A DNA stretch of 64,000 nucleotides from Dugong dugon (GCA_030035585.1 CM057464.1:32319465-32383464), one strand, 5' to 3'; positions 11,488-22,545 are shown, counted from the first letter of the stretch. Numbers and translations are program-made. Notes: generated by a model not told the origin, from the sequence alone.

Positions 11488-12235
11488 ATTCAAGAAGCTG
11501 GACTATATGAAGAAGAATACAACATCAGGATTAGAGGAAGACTCATTAACAACCTGCATTATGCAGATGACACAACCTTGCTTGCTGAAATTGAAGAGGA
11601 CTTGAAATACTTACTGATGAAGATCAAATACTACAGCCTTCAGTATGGATTACACCTCAACGTAAAGAAAACAAAAATCCTCACAACTGGACTAATAAGC
11701 AACATCACAATAGCTGGAGAAAAGATCGAAGTTGTCAAGGATTTCATGTTACTTGGATCCACAATCAACATACATGGAAATAGCAGTCAAGAAATCAAAG
11801 GAGGCATTGCATTGCGCAAATCTGCTGCAAAATACCTCTTTAAAGTGTTAAAAAGTAAAGATGTCACTTTAAGGACTAAGGTGCCTCTGAACAAAGCCAT
11901 GGTGTTTTCAGTCACCTCATATGAATGCAAAAGCTGGATGATGAATAAGGAAGACTGAAGAAGAAGTGAGGCCTCTGAGTTATGGTGTTGGCAAAGAATG
12001 TTGAATATACCATGGACTGCCGGAAGAACAAACAAATCTGTCTTGGAAGAAGTACAGCCAGAATGCTCCTTAGAAGCTAGGACGGTGAGACTTCATCTCA
12101 CATATTTTGGACATGTTATCAGGAGGTACCAGTTCCTGGAGTAGGACATCATGCTCGATAAAGTAGAGGGTCAGCAAAAAAGAGGAAGACCTTCAACGAG
12201 ATGGATTGACACAGTGGCTGCAACAATGGGCTAAA
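11488..12235 (+). pseudogene. RTE ORF2 (reverse transcriptase C-terminal half), decayed
   Basis: This is the C-terminal part of an RTE-clade endonuclease/reverse transcriptase polyprotein, which copies LINE RNA into DNA at a nicked target. The open part runs to a stop at about 11958 and contains the RT catalytic motif YADD in LHYADDTTLLAE, encoded near 11556-11590. Downstream come the 'thumb'-like segment (KTKILTTG, VKDFMLLGSTI) and a C-terminal region that continues past the stop in the same relative order as in the second RTE copy. The N-terminal endonuclease and RT fingers are missing. Upstream in-frame codons back to 11380 are non-RTE host sequence, so the ORF's ATG is not a native start. 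Confidence 0.85.
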
Positions 12236-12328
12236 GCCTAACAATGATCATGAGGATGGGCAGTGTTTCGTTCTGTTGTACATAGGGTCACTATGAGTCA
12301 GAACCAACGGCACCTAACAACAACAACA
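11488..12328 (+). mobile_element. 5'-truncated RTE LINE
   Basis: The sequence is colinear with the last half of the RTE copy at 56886-58504. It starts within the reverse-transcriptase coding part and ends with the RTE 3' tail ('cagtgtttcgttctgttgta', 'catagggtcactatgagtca', 'cacctaacaacaacaacatt'). It is truncated on the 5' side by more than the 56.9 kb copy. Its 3' end has a short (CAA)n tail, as is usual for RTE, rather than poly(A). Confidence 0.92.
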
Positions 12329-12624
12329 TTGACTTTAAAATGCCATTATTAGATGCATTATAATTTTTTGTACCACCAAGGAAAAAAATGTTACCAATGA
12401 AATGTGATACAATTCTTCCTTATCCATAACATTTTTATTTTATAATCATTGTGCTTTTAAAGACTTATTTAGAAATGGATTTGATCATATATCACTCTTT
12501 TATGTATGGAGAAAAGACAACATACATTAAACAAACAGGTTAATGCTTTTCTAAAACATATTCACATTCCATGTTTGACTCTTTTGAATCATTTTTTGAC
12601 TCAGAAACTTTCACACTCTTGTAG
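12329..12624. other. Short AT-rich unique stretch before the provirus
   Basis: About 300 bp of AT-rich host sequence with no feature seen. Its last five bases plus the following positions provide the target copy at 12625-12629. Confidence 0.5.
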
Positions 12625-12629
12625 GGGTG

Positions 12630-13301
12630 TGTGATGGTTAAGATTGTATGTCAGGTTGGCTAGGCCATTATTCTCAGTGTTTGAGCAGTTGTATAATATT
12701 GTGATCACTTCCCTGTTGAAATTTGATACATGATCACCCCCATGATGAAATCTGCTGAGTGGTACTGGCAAGTAGGGCCTGTGGTAGCTCACTGCCTCCT
12801 CAGTTTCATTTCTCTGCCTTCTGCCAGTTACTTTCTTCCTGCTTGCCTTGCCAAGGTTTTTGGCTTGTTCCAGACTCAGCAGCTACCTCTTATTGTCTCA
12901 CCTCTGGTTCTTGGGACTTGAGCTAGCAGCTTACCTGTTGATCTTGGAATCTGTTGATCATCTCAGTCTGCAAACAAGAGTCCATTCCCCGACCTGCTGA
13001 TCTTGGGTTCGCCAACCCCTGCAGCTACGTGAATCAGGAGAAACCATGCGGTCTTGTCAGCTGATGTTGGAAATCATTGACCTTCACAGCCCGTGAGCGG
13101 AGCCCTTCTCCGACCTGCCGACCTTGGGTTAACCAGCTTCTGCGGCTCCATGAATTGGGAGAGGCCTCTACCCTGATCCCACAGACTTGGGACGTTTTAG
13201 CCTCTACAATTACGTGAGTTGTTTCCTTGATATACATCTCTCTATATATATGTTTATACGCTTTAATGGTTTTGCTTCTCTAGAGAACACAACCTAAGAA
13301 A
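12630..13301 (+). repeat. 5' LTR of the ERV-L provirus
   Basis: 672 bp starting tgtgatggttaagattgtat and ending 'aacctaagaaa', where the 3' LTR has the canonical CA end. It contains a TATA-like stretch (ctctatatatatgtttatac, around 13238-13258) near its 3' end, and pyrimidine-rich repeated motifs of the type 'gacctgctgatcttgggtt' that recur in the middle (about 12990 and 13110). Alignable end to end with 18833-19505. Confidence 0.95.
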
Positions 13302-13303
13302 TT

Positions 13304-13318
13304 TGGTATTGAGAGTGG
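13304..13318 (+). other. Primer binding site, tRNA-Leu-like
   Basis: Two bases after the LTR comes tggtattgagagtgg. Its TGGT...GAGAGTGG pattern is complementary in outline to the 3' end of a tRNA-Leu (TGGT...AGNAGTGG), as in ERV-L elements. Several mismatches make the exact tRNA uncertain. Confidence 0.6.
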
Positions 13319-13342
13319 TTCTAGGGAAACAAATTCGGAAGG

Positions 13343-15100
13343 ATGAGTTTTCTAAATTGGTTCTCAAGTCTGGTTAGTCTTAAAGACATTGATGACTTTG
13401 CTTCCAGCAGTAAACAGGGTACTTCTAGTTCATGGAGTGAGGTGGCAATACAAATACGCAAAATACCACCACCAGTAGATCAGGTATTGGTGAAAGGTGA
13501 GCCTCTGGGTGAACACATGTGTGATATCTTTCTACAGCTTTGTCAGAATGAGAAGTATAGGGAAGCTGGTTGGTTGATCCTACTATCGCCAGACAAACTG
13601 GTGAAAGAAAGAGATGTGCTGAGGGCTTCAGAGTCAAAGCTCAAGTGCCTCATAAATGACCTCAAGGCTTCTACTTGTGCTTTGAAGGAAAGCCTTACTT
13701 CTTGGAGTAACAGAGCTGGAATTGCCAAAAGCCAAACCCAGACTCTTACTGTAAGAGTGGCTGAATTACAATGCCAGCTCAATTGCCAACCTCGAGAGGT
13801 GTCTGAAATTAAAGTAAGAGCATTGATTGGGAAAAAATGGGATCCTAAAACTTGGGATGGGGACATAGGGGTGGATAATCAGGGAGCCGGAGACACTGAG
13901 CCCCTAAATTCGGTTGAATCACTCCTGCCAACAGAACTACTCCCACCTGATTGCTTCATGTTTGTCTGTTACACCTCCCTGCCCAGGAAAACCATTAGCA
14001 CCTCCACTCCCATCTAATGAGATAAGCCCTAGCCCAGCTGTCTCTAAAGAGCCCTTGCCTGAGTCATTGCCTGGAGCATCGCCTGAGGCAGATGCTTTAT
14101 GAGACAATGCTGAATGTTCTCAAAACAATTCCACACTACCAATTCTAGCTTCTAGCCCTATAACTAGACTTAAGTCCCAGAGAGCCCCAAAAGCTGAAGT
14201 ACAGAGTGTGACACAGGAGGAGGTACGCTACACTCCAAAAGAACTACTTGAGTTTTCTAATACTTAAAAACCGACACCTGGGGAATATGCATGGGAATGG
14301 CTATTAAGGGTGTGGGATAATGGTGCAAGGAACATAAAGATGGACTAATCTGAGTTTATTGATATGGGTCCACAAACCACAGATTCTTCATTCAATGTTT
14401 CAGCTCGAGAAGTTAGGAAAGGATCTCATAGTTTGTTTGGTTAGGTTGCTGAAGCATGGATTATGAGGTGGCCTACACTGAATTAAGCTGAAGTGCCAAA
14501 CCTGCCTTGGTATATTGTAGAAGATGGTACTCATAGGCTTAGGGAAATTGGCATGCTAGAGTGGATTTATCAGTTTTGACCCACAGACCCACACATGGAA
14601 TGCCCAGAGGGCACACCTTTTACCTCAACTGTGAGGAACAAATTTGTGAAGGGAGCTCCAGCATCCTTGAAGCCTGCTATGATTGCTATTTTATGTAAAT
14701 CAGATTTGACAGTGGGAACTGCCCTAAATGAATTAAGACACCTATCTACAATGGGGCTGATTGGACCCTGTGGTAGTAGGGGCCAAGTGGCTGCACTCAA
14801 TCGACAAAGACGAGCTGGGCGTGGTTACAGTAATGGACAGCAGAGTCAAGGCAGTAATCAAAATAGTCGGATTTATATGGATTTATGGCATAGGCTACTT
14901 AGTCATGGTGTCCCTAGGAGTGAAACAGATGGGAAATCTACTGAATATTTACTTGATCTGTACAAACAGATGAATTCTAGGTGAGGTGAACAGCAGTCTA
15001 ACTCAAATCACCAGAATAGAGAGTCATGGTCCCTCAATCAATTTCCAGATTTGAGAGAGCTTAAAGACTCACAACCCCTTGAATGAAGGGGAGGCCAGGT
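13343..15100 (+). pseudogene. ERV-L gag, broken
   Basis: Structural polyprotein (matrix/capsid) of the provirus. The first 224 codons are open from the ATG at 13343, beginning MSFLNWFSSLV. They include a Leu/Lys/Glu-rich segment at about residues 85-155 that is likely coiled coil, a feature known for ERV-L gag. The frame then shifts around 13.9-14.0 kb and continues with several stops (for example near 14100) to a capsid-like part ending about 14984, including a stretch around 14595-14984 rich in basic residues (RQRRAGRG). A canonical CCHC zinc knuckle is not evident. The homology call rests mainly on position and on the flanking pol modules. Confidence 0.75.
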
Positions 15101-15125
15101 CCCCTAGAGGAAGGACTCCAATACA

Positions 15126-15498
15126 ATGCCAAAAATTTTTACTGTTAATCTTTCTCCCAGCCTTCTCCAAAGGAATCTACGGCCTTTTACAAGAGTGACT
15201 GTTCACTGGGGAAAAGAAAATAATCAGACTTTTTGGGAATTACTGGATACTGGCTCTGAACTGACACTAATTCCAAGAGACCCAAAACATCACTGTGGCC
15301 CACCAGTCAGAGTAGGGGAATATGGAGGTTCGGTTATTAATGGAGTATTGGCTCATGTTCGTCTCACAGTAGGTCCAGTGGGTCCCTGAACCCATCCTGT
15401 AGTCATTTCCCCAGTTCCAGAATGCATAATTGGAATAGATATACTCAGCAACTGGCAGAACCCCCACATGGATCCCTGACAAATCAGTAAGGGCTATT
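15126..15498 (+). pseudogene. ERV-L aspartic protease, broken
   Basis: A retropepsin-like module just upstream of the reverse transcriptase. The active-site motif is visible as LLDTGSELTLI, encoded about 15240-15272, where DTGS is the catalytic triplet plus following residue. A second block (GEYGGSVINGVLAHVRLTVG) fits the flap-to-hydrophobic part of retroviral proteases. The frame is interrupted by a stop at about 15387, and the rest lies in another frame up to the start of the RT module. Confidence 0.85.
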
Positions 15499-16518
15499 AT
15501 GGTAGGGAAAGCCAAGTGGAAGCCATTAGAACAGCCCCTACCTAGGAAAATAGTAAACCAAAAGCAATACCACATTCCTGGAGGGATTCCAGAGGTTACT
15601 GCCACCATTAAAGATTTGAAGGATGCAGGGGTGCTGATTCCCACCACATCCCCATTCAACTCGCCTATTTGTCCTGTGCAAAAAATAGAAGGAACTTGGA
15701 GAATGACAATAGATTATCGAAAACTTAACCAAGTGATTATTCCAATTGCAGCTGCTGTTCCAGATGTAGTTTCATTGCTTGAGCAAATTAATACATCTCC
15801 TGGTAAGTGGTATGCAGCTATTGACCTGGCTAATGCCTTTTTCTCCGTATCTATTTCAAACGACAACCAGAAGTAGTTTGCCATCAGCTGGCAAGGCCAG
15901 CAATACACCTTCACTTGCCTATTTCAGAGCTATATCAACTCTCCAGCCCTATGTCATAATTTAGTCCGCAAGGACCTTGATTGCCTTTCCCTTCCACAAG
16001 AAATCATGCTGGTCCATTACATTGATAACATTATGCTGATTGGACTTAGTAAGGAAGAAGTGTCAACAACTCTGGACTTATTGGTAAAACATTTGCATGC
16101 TAGAGGGTGGGAAATTAATCCCACAAAAATTCAGGTGCCTTTGACTTCAGTGAAATTTCTAGGGGTCCAGAGGTGTGGGGCATGTCCAGACATTCCTTCT
16201 AAAGTGAAGGATAAGTTATTGCATCTTGCTGCTCCCACAACTAAAATGGAGGCACAGCACCTAGTGGACCTCTTTGGATTTTGGAGGCAACATAGTCCTC
16301 ATTTGGGTGTGCTACTCTAGCCTATTTATCAAGTGACTCAAAAAGCTGCTAGTTTTGAGTGGGGACCAGAACAAGAGAAGGCTCTGCAACAGGTTCAGGC
16401 TGCTGTGCAAGCCACTCTGCCACTTGGACCATATGATCCAGCAGATCCAATGGTGCTTGAAGTGTCAGTGACAGATAGAGATGCTGTTTGGAGTCTTTGG
16501 CAGGCCCCTATTGGTTAA
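15499..16518 (+). pseudogene. ERV-L reverse transcriptase, broken
   Basis: RNA-dependent DNA polymerase part of pol. N-terminal blocks include [11 protein letters not shown], then [20 protein letters not shown] and [15 protein letters not shown], typical of retroviral RT fingers, and [11 protein letters not shown] as motif A (about 15812-15845). The catalytic motif that should read YxDD is YIDN (16018-16029), so the second aspartate is lost. In-frame stops occur at about 15874 and 16318. The end of the module (GPEQEKALQQVQAAV) is the connection region. One frame carries most of it, which shows point-mutation decay more than rearrangement. Confidence 0.93.
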
Positions 16519-16798
16519 TCACAGTGCAGACCCTTAGGAGTTTGGAGCAAAGCTCTGCCATCCTCTGCAAATAACTACTCTCCTTTTGAGAAACAACTTT
16601 CGGCTTGTTTCTGGGCTAGAGACTGAAGGCTAAATCATGAGACACCATTTCACCATGAGGCCTGAGCTGCCCATCATGAACTGGGTGTTGCCTGACCCAC
16701 AGAGTCATAAAGTTGGATGTGCACAGCGGCACTCCATCATTAAATGGAAGTGGTGTATTCGAGATTGAGCCCTAGGAGGAAACAAAGGCACCAGTAAG

Positions 16799-17330
16799 TT
16801 GCATGAGGAAGTGGCCCAAATGCCCATGACTTCCACTCCTGTCACCTTACCTTCCATCTCCAAGTCTGCACCAATGGCCTCATGGGGAGTTCTTTATGAT
16901 CAATTGACTGAAGAAGAGAAAACTTGTGCCTGGTCTACAGATGGTTCTACACGATATGCAGGCACCACTAGAAAGTGGACTGCGGCAGCACTAAAGCCCC
17001 TTTCTGGGACCTCCCTGAAGGATGGTGGTGAAGGGAAATCCTCTCAATGGGCAGAACTTCGAGCAATGCACCTGGTTGTTCACTTTTCTTGGAAGGAGAA
17101 ATGGCCAGATGTGCAATTATATACTGATTCATGGGCTGTGGCCAATGGTTTGGCTGGATGGTCAGAGACTTGGAACGTGATTGGAAAATTGGAGACAAGG
17201 ATTTATGGGGAAGAGGTATGTGGATAGACCTCTCTGAATGGGCCAAAGAAGTGAAGATATTTGTGTCTCATGTGAATGCACACCAAAGGGTGACCTCAGC
17301 AGAGGATGATTTTAACAATCAAGCGGATAG
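16799..17330 (+). pseudogene. ERV-L RNase H, frameshifted
   Basis: Degrades the RNA strand of RNA:DNA hybrids in reverse transcription. The expected acidic motifs are visible: STDGS (about 16934-16948, first catalytic Asp), SQWAELRAMH (catalytic Glu, about 17041-17070) and YTDSWAVANGL (catalytic Asp, about 17118-17150). The final NQADRM with an upstream HVNAH lies in a different frame, so a frameshift lies around 17170. The connection between RT and this module (16519-16798) has several stops and cannot be read in one frame. Confidence 0.9.
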
Positions 17331-17339
17331 GATGACACG

Positions 17340-18035
17340 TTCTGTGGAAACCAGTCATCCCCTTTCCCCTGCTACTCCCGTCATTGCTCAATGGGCTCAT
17401 GAACAAAGTGGCCACGGTGGCAGGGATGGAGGTTATGCATGGGCCCAGCAGCATGGACTTCCAGTCACCAAGGCTGACATGGTTACAGCCTCTGCTGAGT
17501 GCCTAATCTGCCAGCAGCAGAGACCAACACTGAGTCTCCGATATGGCACTATCCCTCGAGGTGATCAGCCAGCAACCTGGTGGCAAGTTGATTACATTGG
17601 ACCACTTCCATCTTGGAAAGGGCAGCGTTTTGCCCTTACTGGAATTGACACTCTGGATACGGATTTGCTTCCCCTGCTTGCAATGCTGCTGCCAAAACTA
17701 CCATCCATGGACTTACAGAATGCCTTATCCACCGTCATGGTATCCCACATAGCATTGCCTCAGATCAAGGGACTCATCTCACAGCAAATGAAGTGCGGCA
17801 GTGGGCCCATGCTCATGGAATTCACCGGTCTTACCGCATTCCCCATCATCCTGAAGCAGCTGGCTTGACAGAATAATGGAATGGCCTTCTAAAGACACAA
17901 TTATGGTGCCAGCTAGCTGGCAATACCTTGCAGGGTTGGGGCAGTGTTCTCCACGAGGCTGTATATGCTTTAAACCAGTGTCCAATACATGGTGCTGTTT
18001 CTCCCATAGCCAGGATTCATGCGTCCAGGAATTAA
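17340..18035 (+). pseudogene. ERV-L integrase, broken
   Basis: Would insert viral DNA into host DNA. The N-terminal HHCC zinc module is seen as HEQSGHGG (about 17398-17421) and CLICQQQ (about 17500-17520). The catalytic core begins at WWQVDYIGPLP (first Asp, about 17578-17610). A second Asp in an ASDQGTH context (codon 17763-17765) and a downstream PEAAGLTE with the Glu are found in a different frame from the preceding part, and a stop follows directly near 17875. The rest to about 18035 reads only across further frames. Order and spacing fit a DDE integrase. Confidence 0.88.
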
Positions 18036-18038
18036 GGG

Positions 18039-18623
18039 GTGGAAATGGGAGTGGTACCACTCACTATTACACCTAGTGACCCACTGGCAAGATTTTTGCT
18101 TCCTGTCCCCTTGACCTTATACTGTACAGGCCTAGACATCTTAGTTCCAAAGGGAGGAATGCTCCCACCTGGAGACACATCACTGATTCCATTGAACTGG
18201 AAGCTAAGAATGTCAACTGGACACTTTGGGCTCCTTAGGCCTCTGGATCAACAGGTAAAGAAGGGAGTCACCATCCTGGCTTGTATCACTAGTCCTGATT
18301 ACCAAGAGGAAATCGGATTGATATTACATAATGGAGGTAAAGAAGAGTATGTCTGGAATACTGGAGATCCTTTAGAGCATCTCTTAGTACAACTGTGTCT
18401 TGTGATTAAACTCAATGGAAAACTACAGCAACCCAATTCTGACATGACTACTAACAGCCCAGACCCTTCAGGAATGAAGGTTTGGGTCACCTCACCAGGC
18501 AAAGAAGCACAACCAGCTGAGGTGCTTGCTGAGGGCAAAGGAAATACGGAATGGGTGGTGGAAGAAGGTAGTTCTAAATACCAGTTACTGTCACATGACC
18601 AGTTGCAGAAACGGGGACTGTAA
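18039..18623 (+). pseudogene. ERV-L dUTPase-like domain, long ORF
   Basis: dUTPase converts dUTP to dUMP and limits uracil in viral DNA; ERV-L elements carry it downstream of integrase. A 194-codon ORF is open here, the longest unbroken module of the provirus. Recognisable dUTPase blocks are CTGLDILVP with MLPPGDTSLIPL (motif 1 and following strand), STGHFGLLRP where the usual RSS motif has decayed to PLD, GVTILACITSPDYQEEIGLI (motif 3 region, normally GVIDxDYxGE) and ILHNGG. Several key residues differ, so enzyme activity is unlikely. The C-terminal ~70 residues are an unrecognised extension. The ATG at 18039 may not be native, since it is probably the end of pol. Confidence 0.9.
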
Positions 18624-18819
18624 TTCCTATGAGTATTTCTGTTTTGTATGCGTGCATCTAATATTTTTGTTTCCTTCACTTATAAGATGTAAATGGGGCT
18701 GGTGTGTTTTCAATTGTACACGTGTTAGTTGTATCACGTTAGGTGCAATTATGACTTTGTAATTATCTTTATTCAGAGATTATGTATGGTTTCAGGAGAT
18801 GTATACAGGTGTCCAGTTG

Positions 18820-18832
18820 ACAAGGGGTGGAC
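18820..18832 (+). other. Polypurine tract of the provirus
   Basis: acaaggggtggac immediately precedes the 3' LTR start at 18833, in the position where plus-strand priming occurs. Confidence 0.75.
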
Positions 18833-19505
18833 TGTGATGGTTAAGATTGTATGCCACGTTGGCTAGGCCATCATTCTCAGTGTTTTAGCAGTTGTATAGT
18901 GTTGTGATCACTTCCCTGTTGAAATTTGATATGTGATCACCCCCATGACAGAATCTGCTGAGTGATACTGGTGGAAGCGGGGCCTGTGGCAGCTCACTGC
19001 TCCCTCAGTTTCATCTCTCTGCCTTCTGCTGGTTACTTTCTTCCTGCTCACCTTGCCAAGGTTTTTGGCTTGTTCCAGACTCAGCAGCTACCTCTTGTTA
19101 TCTCACCTCCGGTTCTTGGGACTTGAGCTAGCAGCTTACCTGTTGATCTTGTAATTCGTCGATCTTCACAGCCTGCGAGTAAGAGTCCTGTTCCCCAACT
19201 GACTGATCTTGGGTTCGCCAGCCCCTGCAGCTACGTGAATCAGGAGAAACCTTGTGTTCTTTTCTGCTGATCTTGGAATTCATTGACCTTCACAGTCTCT
19301 GAGCAGGAGCCCCTCTCCAACCCGCTGACCTTGGGTTCACCAGCTTCTGCACCTCCATGAATTGTGAGAGGCCTCTACCCTGATCCATGGACTTGGGACG
19401 TTTTAGCCTCTACAATTGCGTGAGCTGTTTCTTTGATATAAATCTCTCTATATATGTTTATACGCTTTACTGGTTTTGCTTCCCTAGAGAACTCAGCCTA
19501 AGACA
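18833..19505 (+). repeat. 3' LTR of the ERV-L provirus
   Basis: 673 bp starting tgtgatggttaagattgtat and ending 'cagcctaagaca'. Same order of blocks as the 5' LTR with scattered substitutions and small indels. TATA-like ctctatatatgtttatac is retained near 19446-19462. Confidence 0.95.
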
Positions 19506-19510
19506 GGGTG

Positions 19511-19914
19511 TTTGTTTGGTCATTTATTTTTCCATACAGTATCATTCTCCATGCATCAAGAGCAATGAGGATGCAGCATTTCTTACAAGAATATCTACTT
19601 TTGTCTTCAATATTTTCTTCCAAACTGATGAAATTCATTCTACAACCTTTCATGAGCATACGCAGAAAATGACAATTATATCATTACTACTGCCTGGTCA
19701 ACCAGAATTGTAAAATGCATTCCAATTTAAGAGATTATAAACTATGAATAAGAGCACATCTTAGAATCCATGGCAGTGGTAGGTATGGAATGGTACATAC
19801 TGAGAGGTGGTCATCTTTGTTAATGAAATTATGAACATTTAACAGTTTTTGCTTGTGTTTGTTTTCTAAATTTTATAAGAAACCATGCAATGTTTTATAA
19901 TAGGAAAACAAAAA
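19511..19914. other. Unique sequence, no gene seen
   Basis: Host sequence downstream of the provirus with no recognisable repeat or coding region. Confidence 0.5.
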
Positions 19915-20170
19915 TTTACAATAATAGTTAATACATGTAGAAACTGTACTATGTATGTACATAGCTTTGTCTTAGAAACTCTGAATATACTATATCTCAT
20001 TTAATATTCTTTCCAGCAACCATATGAGGGAACAAATTATATTCTCATTTCACACATGAGGAGACTGAGATGCAGAAACGTACGTTAACTTGCCCAAATG
20101 GACAAAGCTGGGGGTGGAGCTAAGATTCAAACCTGGTTCCCGACCCCAAAGCTTATGTCTATTCTCTTTT
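19915..20170 (-). repeat. MIR SINE
   Basis: Reverse MIR core in order: 'ctcatttaatattctttcca', 'gcaaccatatgagg', 'tctcatttcacacatgagga', 'gactgagatgcagaaac', 'aacttgcccaaatgg' and 'gctaagattcaaacctgg'. One of the clearest MIR copies in the window. Confidence 0.92.
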
Positions 20171-21693
20171 GAACTTGTCCTGCAGAGCCCAGCAGGCAGA
20201 GTAACTGTGGAGGGTACGGGGGTAAGGACTCTAGTGAACTGCAAAGCACTCACCCCGCCTGCCTGGGAGAGGCATGGGGTAGTTGTTCCTCAACCTCAGC
20301 CCATACTTATCATGGGAGATTGTAGTTTCATGAAGCGAGATCTCCTGTCTTTGGAAAAATTAACGAGATTTGCATGTGAGAAAAAAAAAGGGTTAATATT
20401 GGCATCTAATTCTTAAATACACACATAAACTTCTTGTATGGGCAAACACAATGTATTTGATAGCTCTATGGACCACCAGTTTATATCTGCCCCACACTTT
20501 TTCATTCATTGTATCCACCAGAGAGCCCCACTACAGCCCAAAAGTTCCAAGAGAGCCTTTATTCAATTTATATTAGCGTTGCCTACATTTCACAAATAAA
20601 AACTCTTCTTAAAACTACAAAGAGTTTCAAAGGACTGAAGAGAGCCACACGTTTTAAACAAACAAAAAAGCATCTCATCATATGTTCAGTACCTGCAAAT
20701 GAACAATAAAATAACTTCACAACCACTAAGCCTGCAAGGCTATAGCAATGCCAATGTTCAATCAGCCCATCCTTGCCAGATCCACAAATGAGTGAAAATT
20801 TCAAAAATGTGGATCACAAAAGCATAAAGCACCTGCAGGAGCCAGTATCCCCATCACCTTTCCTGTCCCTCTTCCCACTTCAAGTTTGATAATTTGGCAG
20901 TTCCAGAACTCTTCTGAGAGAAGTCAAACTCGCTCTGCCAGCCCCAGCTGTTCAATGCTCAGCCCAATCTGTTCCATACAGTTGTCTATATAACAATTAT
21001 GTGGCTACAGTTCACCTTCATTTGCTGCAAAGATCATTAACTATCCCTCAGAGAGATACAGTAAAGGAAGAGAGTGCCTGAGACATAACAAATGGAAATC
21101 CCTGAGTAATATGGTTCAAAAAAGATATGACGATGCCAGAAGAGGCACCTGACAGTTTTTATAGCCAGAGAAAAGGGAAGAAAACAAGGACAAGAAGGGT
21201 GAAGAACCCAAGAAACCCAAAAGAAAAACAAGAACATGCCTGGCAAAGATGTATGTTCATGTGAGCAGAAAGGAGGAGAGAATAGAAAGAATAAAAAGAA
21301 AATTTGAAATAAAGATAACAGGAAATTCAAATCACAATGGTGATACAATTCTACTTGTCTGGTAGCAGAAAAATTCTACTATGAAGGTAGGAGTAAATTT
21401 GAAAGGAAAGTAAGAACGAAGAGAATGAATTATAATCCTATACAAGAAGAGTACACTATTCTGGACCATTTCCCATACTGTGGGAGATTGTGAATTCAGT
21501 GAAATGTGTCTTTAAATCACACATCTGACCTTTCATTCATAAAACTGCTGAACTGCATTATAGAGTAGGGCGTGATTCTTCATTTAACTCATAGATTCAG
21601 TTATTAAAGTCATATGTGAGCCTCACTTGCATCTTGTTCGCCAACCGCTCCTTCTTTCCCCCAAAAAAACAGCACTACAGGAGTACCCAAGGG
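20171..21693. other. Unique sequence, no gene seen
   Basis: About 1.5 kb without recognised repeats or genes. Several ORFs of 65-108 codons overlap on both strands without domain features or good splice flanks. A purine-rich stretch lies at about 21165-21320. Confidence 0.5.
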
Positions 21694-22018
21694 AACATTG
21701 GTCGCTTAGTGGTAGAATTCTTGTCTTCCATGTGGGAGACCTGGGTTCAATTCCCGGCCAATGCAACTCATGCACAGCCACCAGCCATCTGTCAGTGGAG
21801 GCGTGTGTGTTGCTACAGTGCTGAACAGGTTTCAGTGGAGCTTCCACACTGAGATGAACTAGGAAAAAAGACCTGACAATCTACTTCTGGAAATCAGCCA
21901 ATGAAAACTCAATAGATTACAACAGTCCAGTCCATAATCGATCATGGGGATTCTGTTTAATTCCATTGTGCATGGGGTCACCATGAGTCAGGGGACCAAC
22001 TTGATGGCAGCTAACAAG
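21694..22018 (+). repeat. tRNA-Gly-headed SINE
   Basis: A tRNA-Gly-like head (cattggtcgcttagtggtag, gaattcttgtcttccatgtg, B box gggttcaattcccgg) is followed by the RTE-like body 'ctgtcagtggaggcgtgtgt', 'aacaggtttcagtggagctt', 'aagacctgacaatctacttc' and tail 'gcatggggtcaccatgagtc', 'gatggcagctaac'. Confidence 0.93.
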
Positions 22019-22369
22019 AACATCATGGAAGCACCCAGTGATCAGAGTGTCCTCTTTATAGACTGTTCTGCATGTTATATAAATAGCTGGGGGTTCTTTA
22101 GTTGGTAATCAGAGCATCAAAATCAATATCTTCTTCTAAGTGAGTTGCAGTTGTATTACTCTAAACCAAGTTCTAATCAACAATGAACAGGTAATTCGTG
22201 GCTAAGTGGGAATACTGGCACACTCCATACCCTTGGGATTTACCTTCTTTGTAAATACACAGATAAGGCACTAAAAATCAGAAACAACAGATCCATATTC
22301 TACACTTCACTTTCATTTCATTCTGCTAATGTAACATTTCTTAAACTGCATTTTCCTTAAATGTATCTC

Positions 22370-22545
22370 TAGTAATTTCGATTGTCACAACTTGGGGAGA
22401 TAGGTGCATGCTACTGGTATCCACTGGAGACAGGCTAGAGATGCTGGTAAATATCCTACAATACACAGGACAGGTTCCCACAATAAAGCATTATCTGGCC
22501 TAAAATGTCAATAGTGACAAAGTAGAGAGACCTTGCTCAAGAGTT
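22370..22545 (+). repeat. MER20 (hAT-Charlie) fragment
   Basis: Recognised by 'attgtcacaacttggggaga', 'tgctactggtatccactgga', 'gagatgctggtaaatatcct', 'acaatacacaggacaggttc' and 'aaaatgtcaatagtgac', the order of the MER20 consensus as I remember it. Confidence 0.8.

Larger units (their letters stand above)
12630..19505 (+). mobile_element. Complete ERV-L-type endogenous retrovirus, no env
   Basis: A 6.9 kb provirus bounded by two LTRs that start TGTGATGG and end near CA. It is flanked by a perfect 5-bp target duplication, gggtg, at 12625-12629 and 19506-19510. Internal order is PBS, gag, protease, reverse transcriptase, RNase H, integrase, dUTPase, polypurine tract. Five-bp duplications, a Leu-like PBS, a dUTPase after integrase and no env are hallmarks of the ERV-L (class III) group, and the LTR start resembles MLT2-type LTRs. 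Every coding module has stops or frameshifts. The two LTRs differ at scattered positions and by small indels throughout, so the insertion is old. Exact divergence was not computed. Confidence 0.95.

Noticed and set aside
12730..12921. 63-codon ORF
   Set aside because: It lies in the 5' LTR and is not conserved as an open frame in the 3' LTR.
18039..18832. Search for an env gene between pol and the 3' LTR
   Set aside because: Only the dUTPase-like ORF and about 200 bp remain before the 3' LTR; no signal peptide or membrane segment is present. ERV-L elements normally lack env.
21694..21766. tRNA-Gly-like sequence with A and B boxes (also at 34005, 48713 and 55050)
   Set aside because: The tRNA-like part continues into a SINE body and recurs many times, with degraded stems. 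It is a SINE head, not a tRNA gene.
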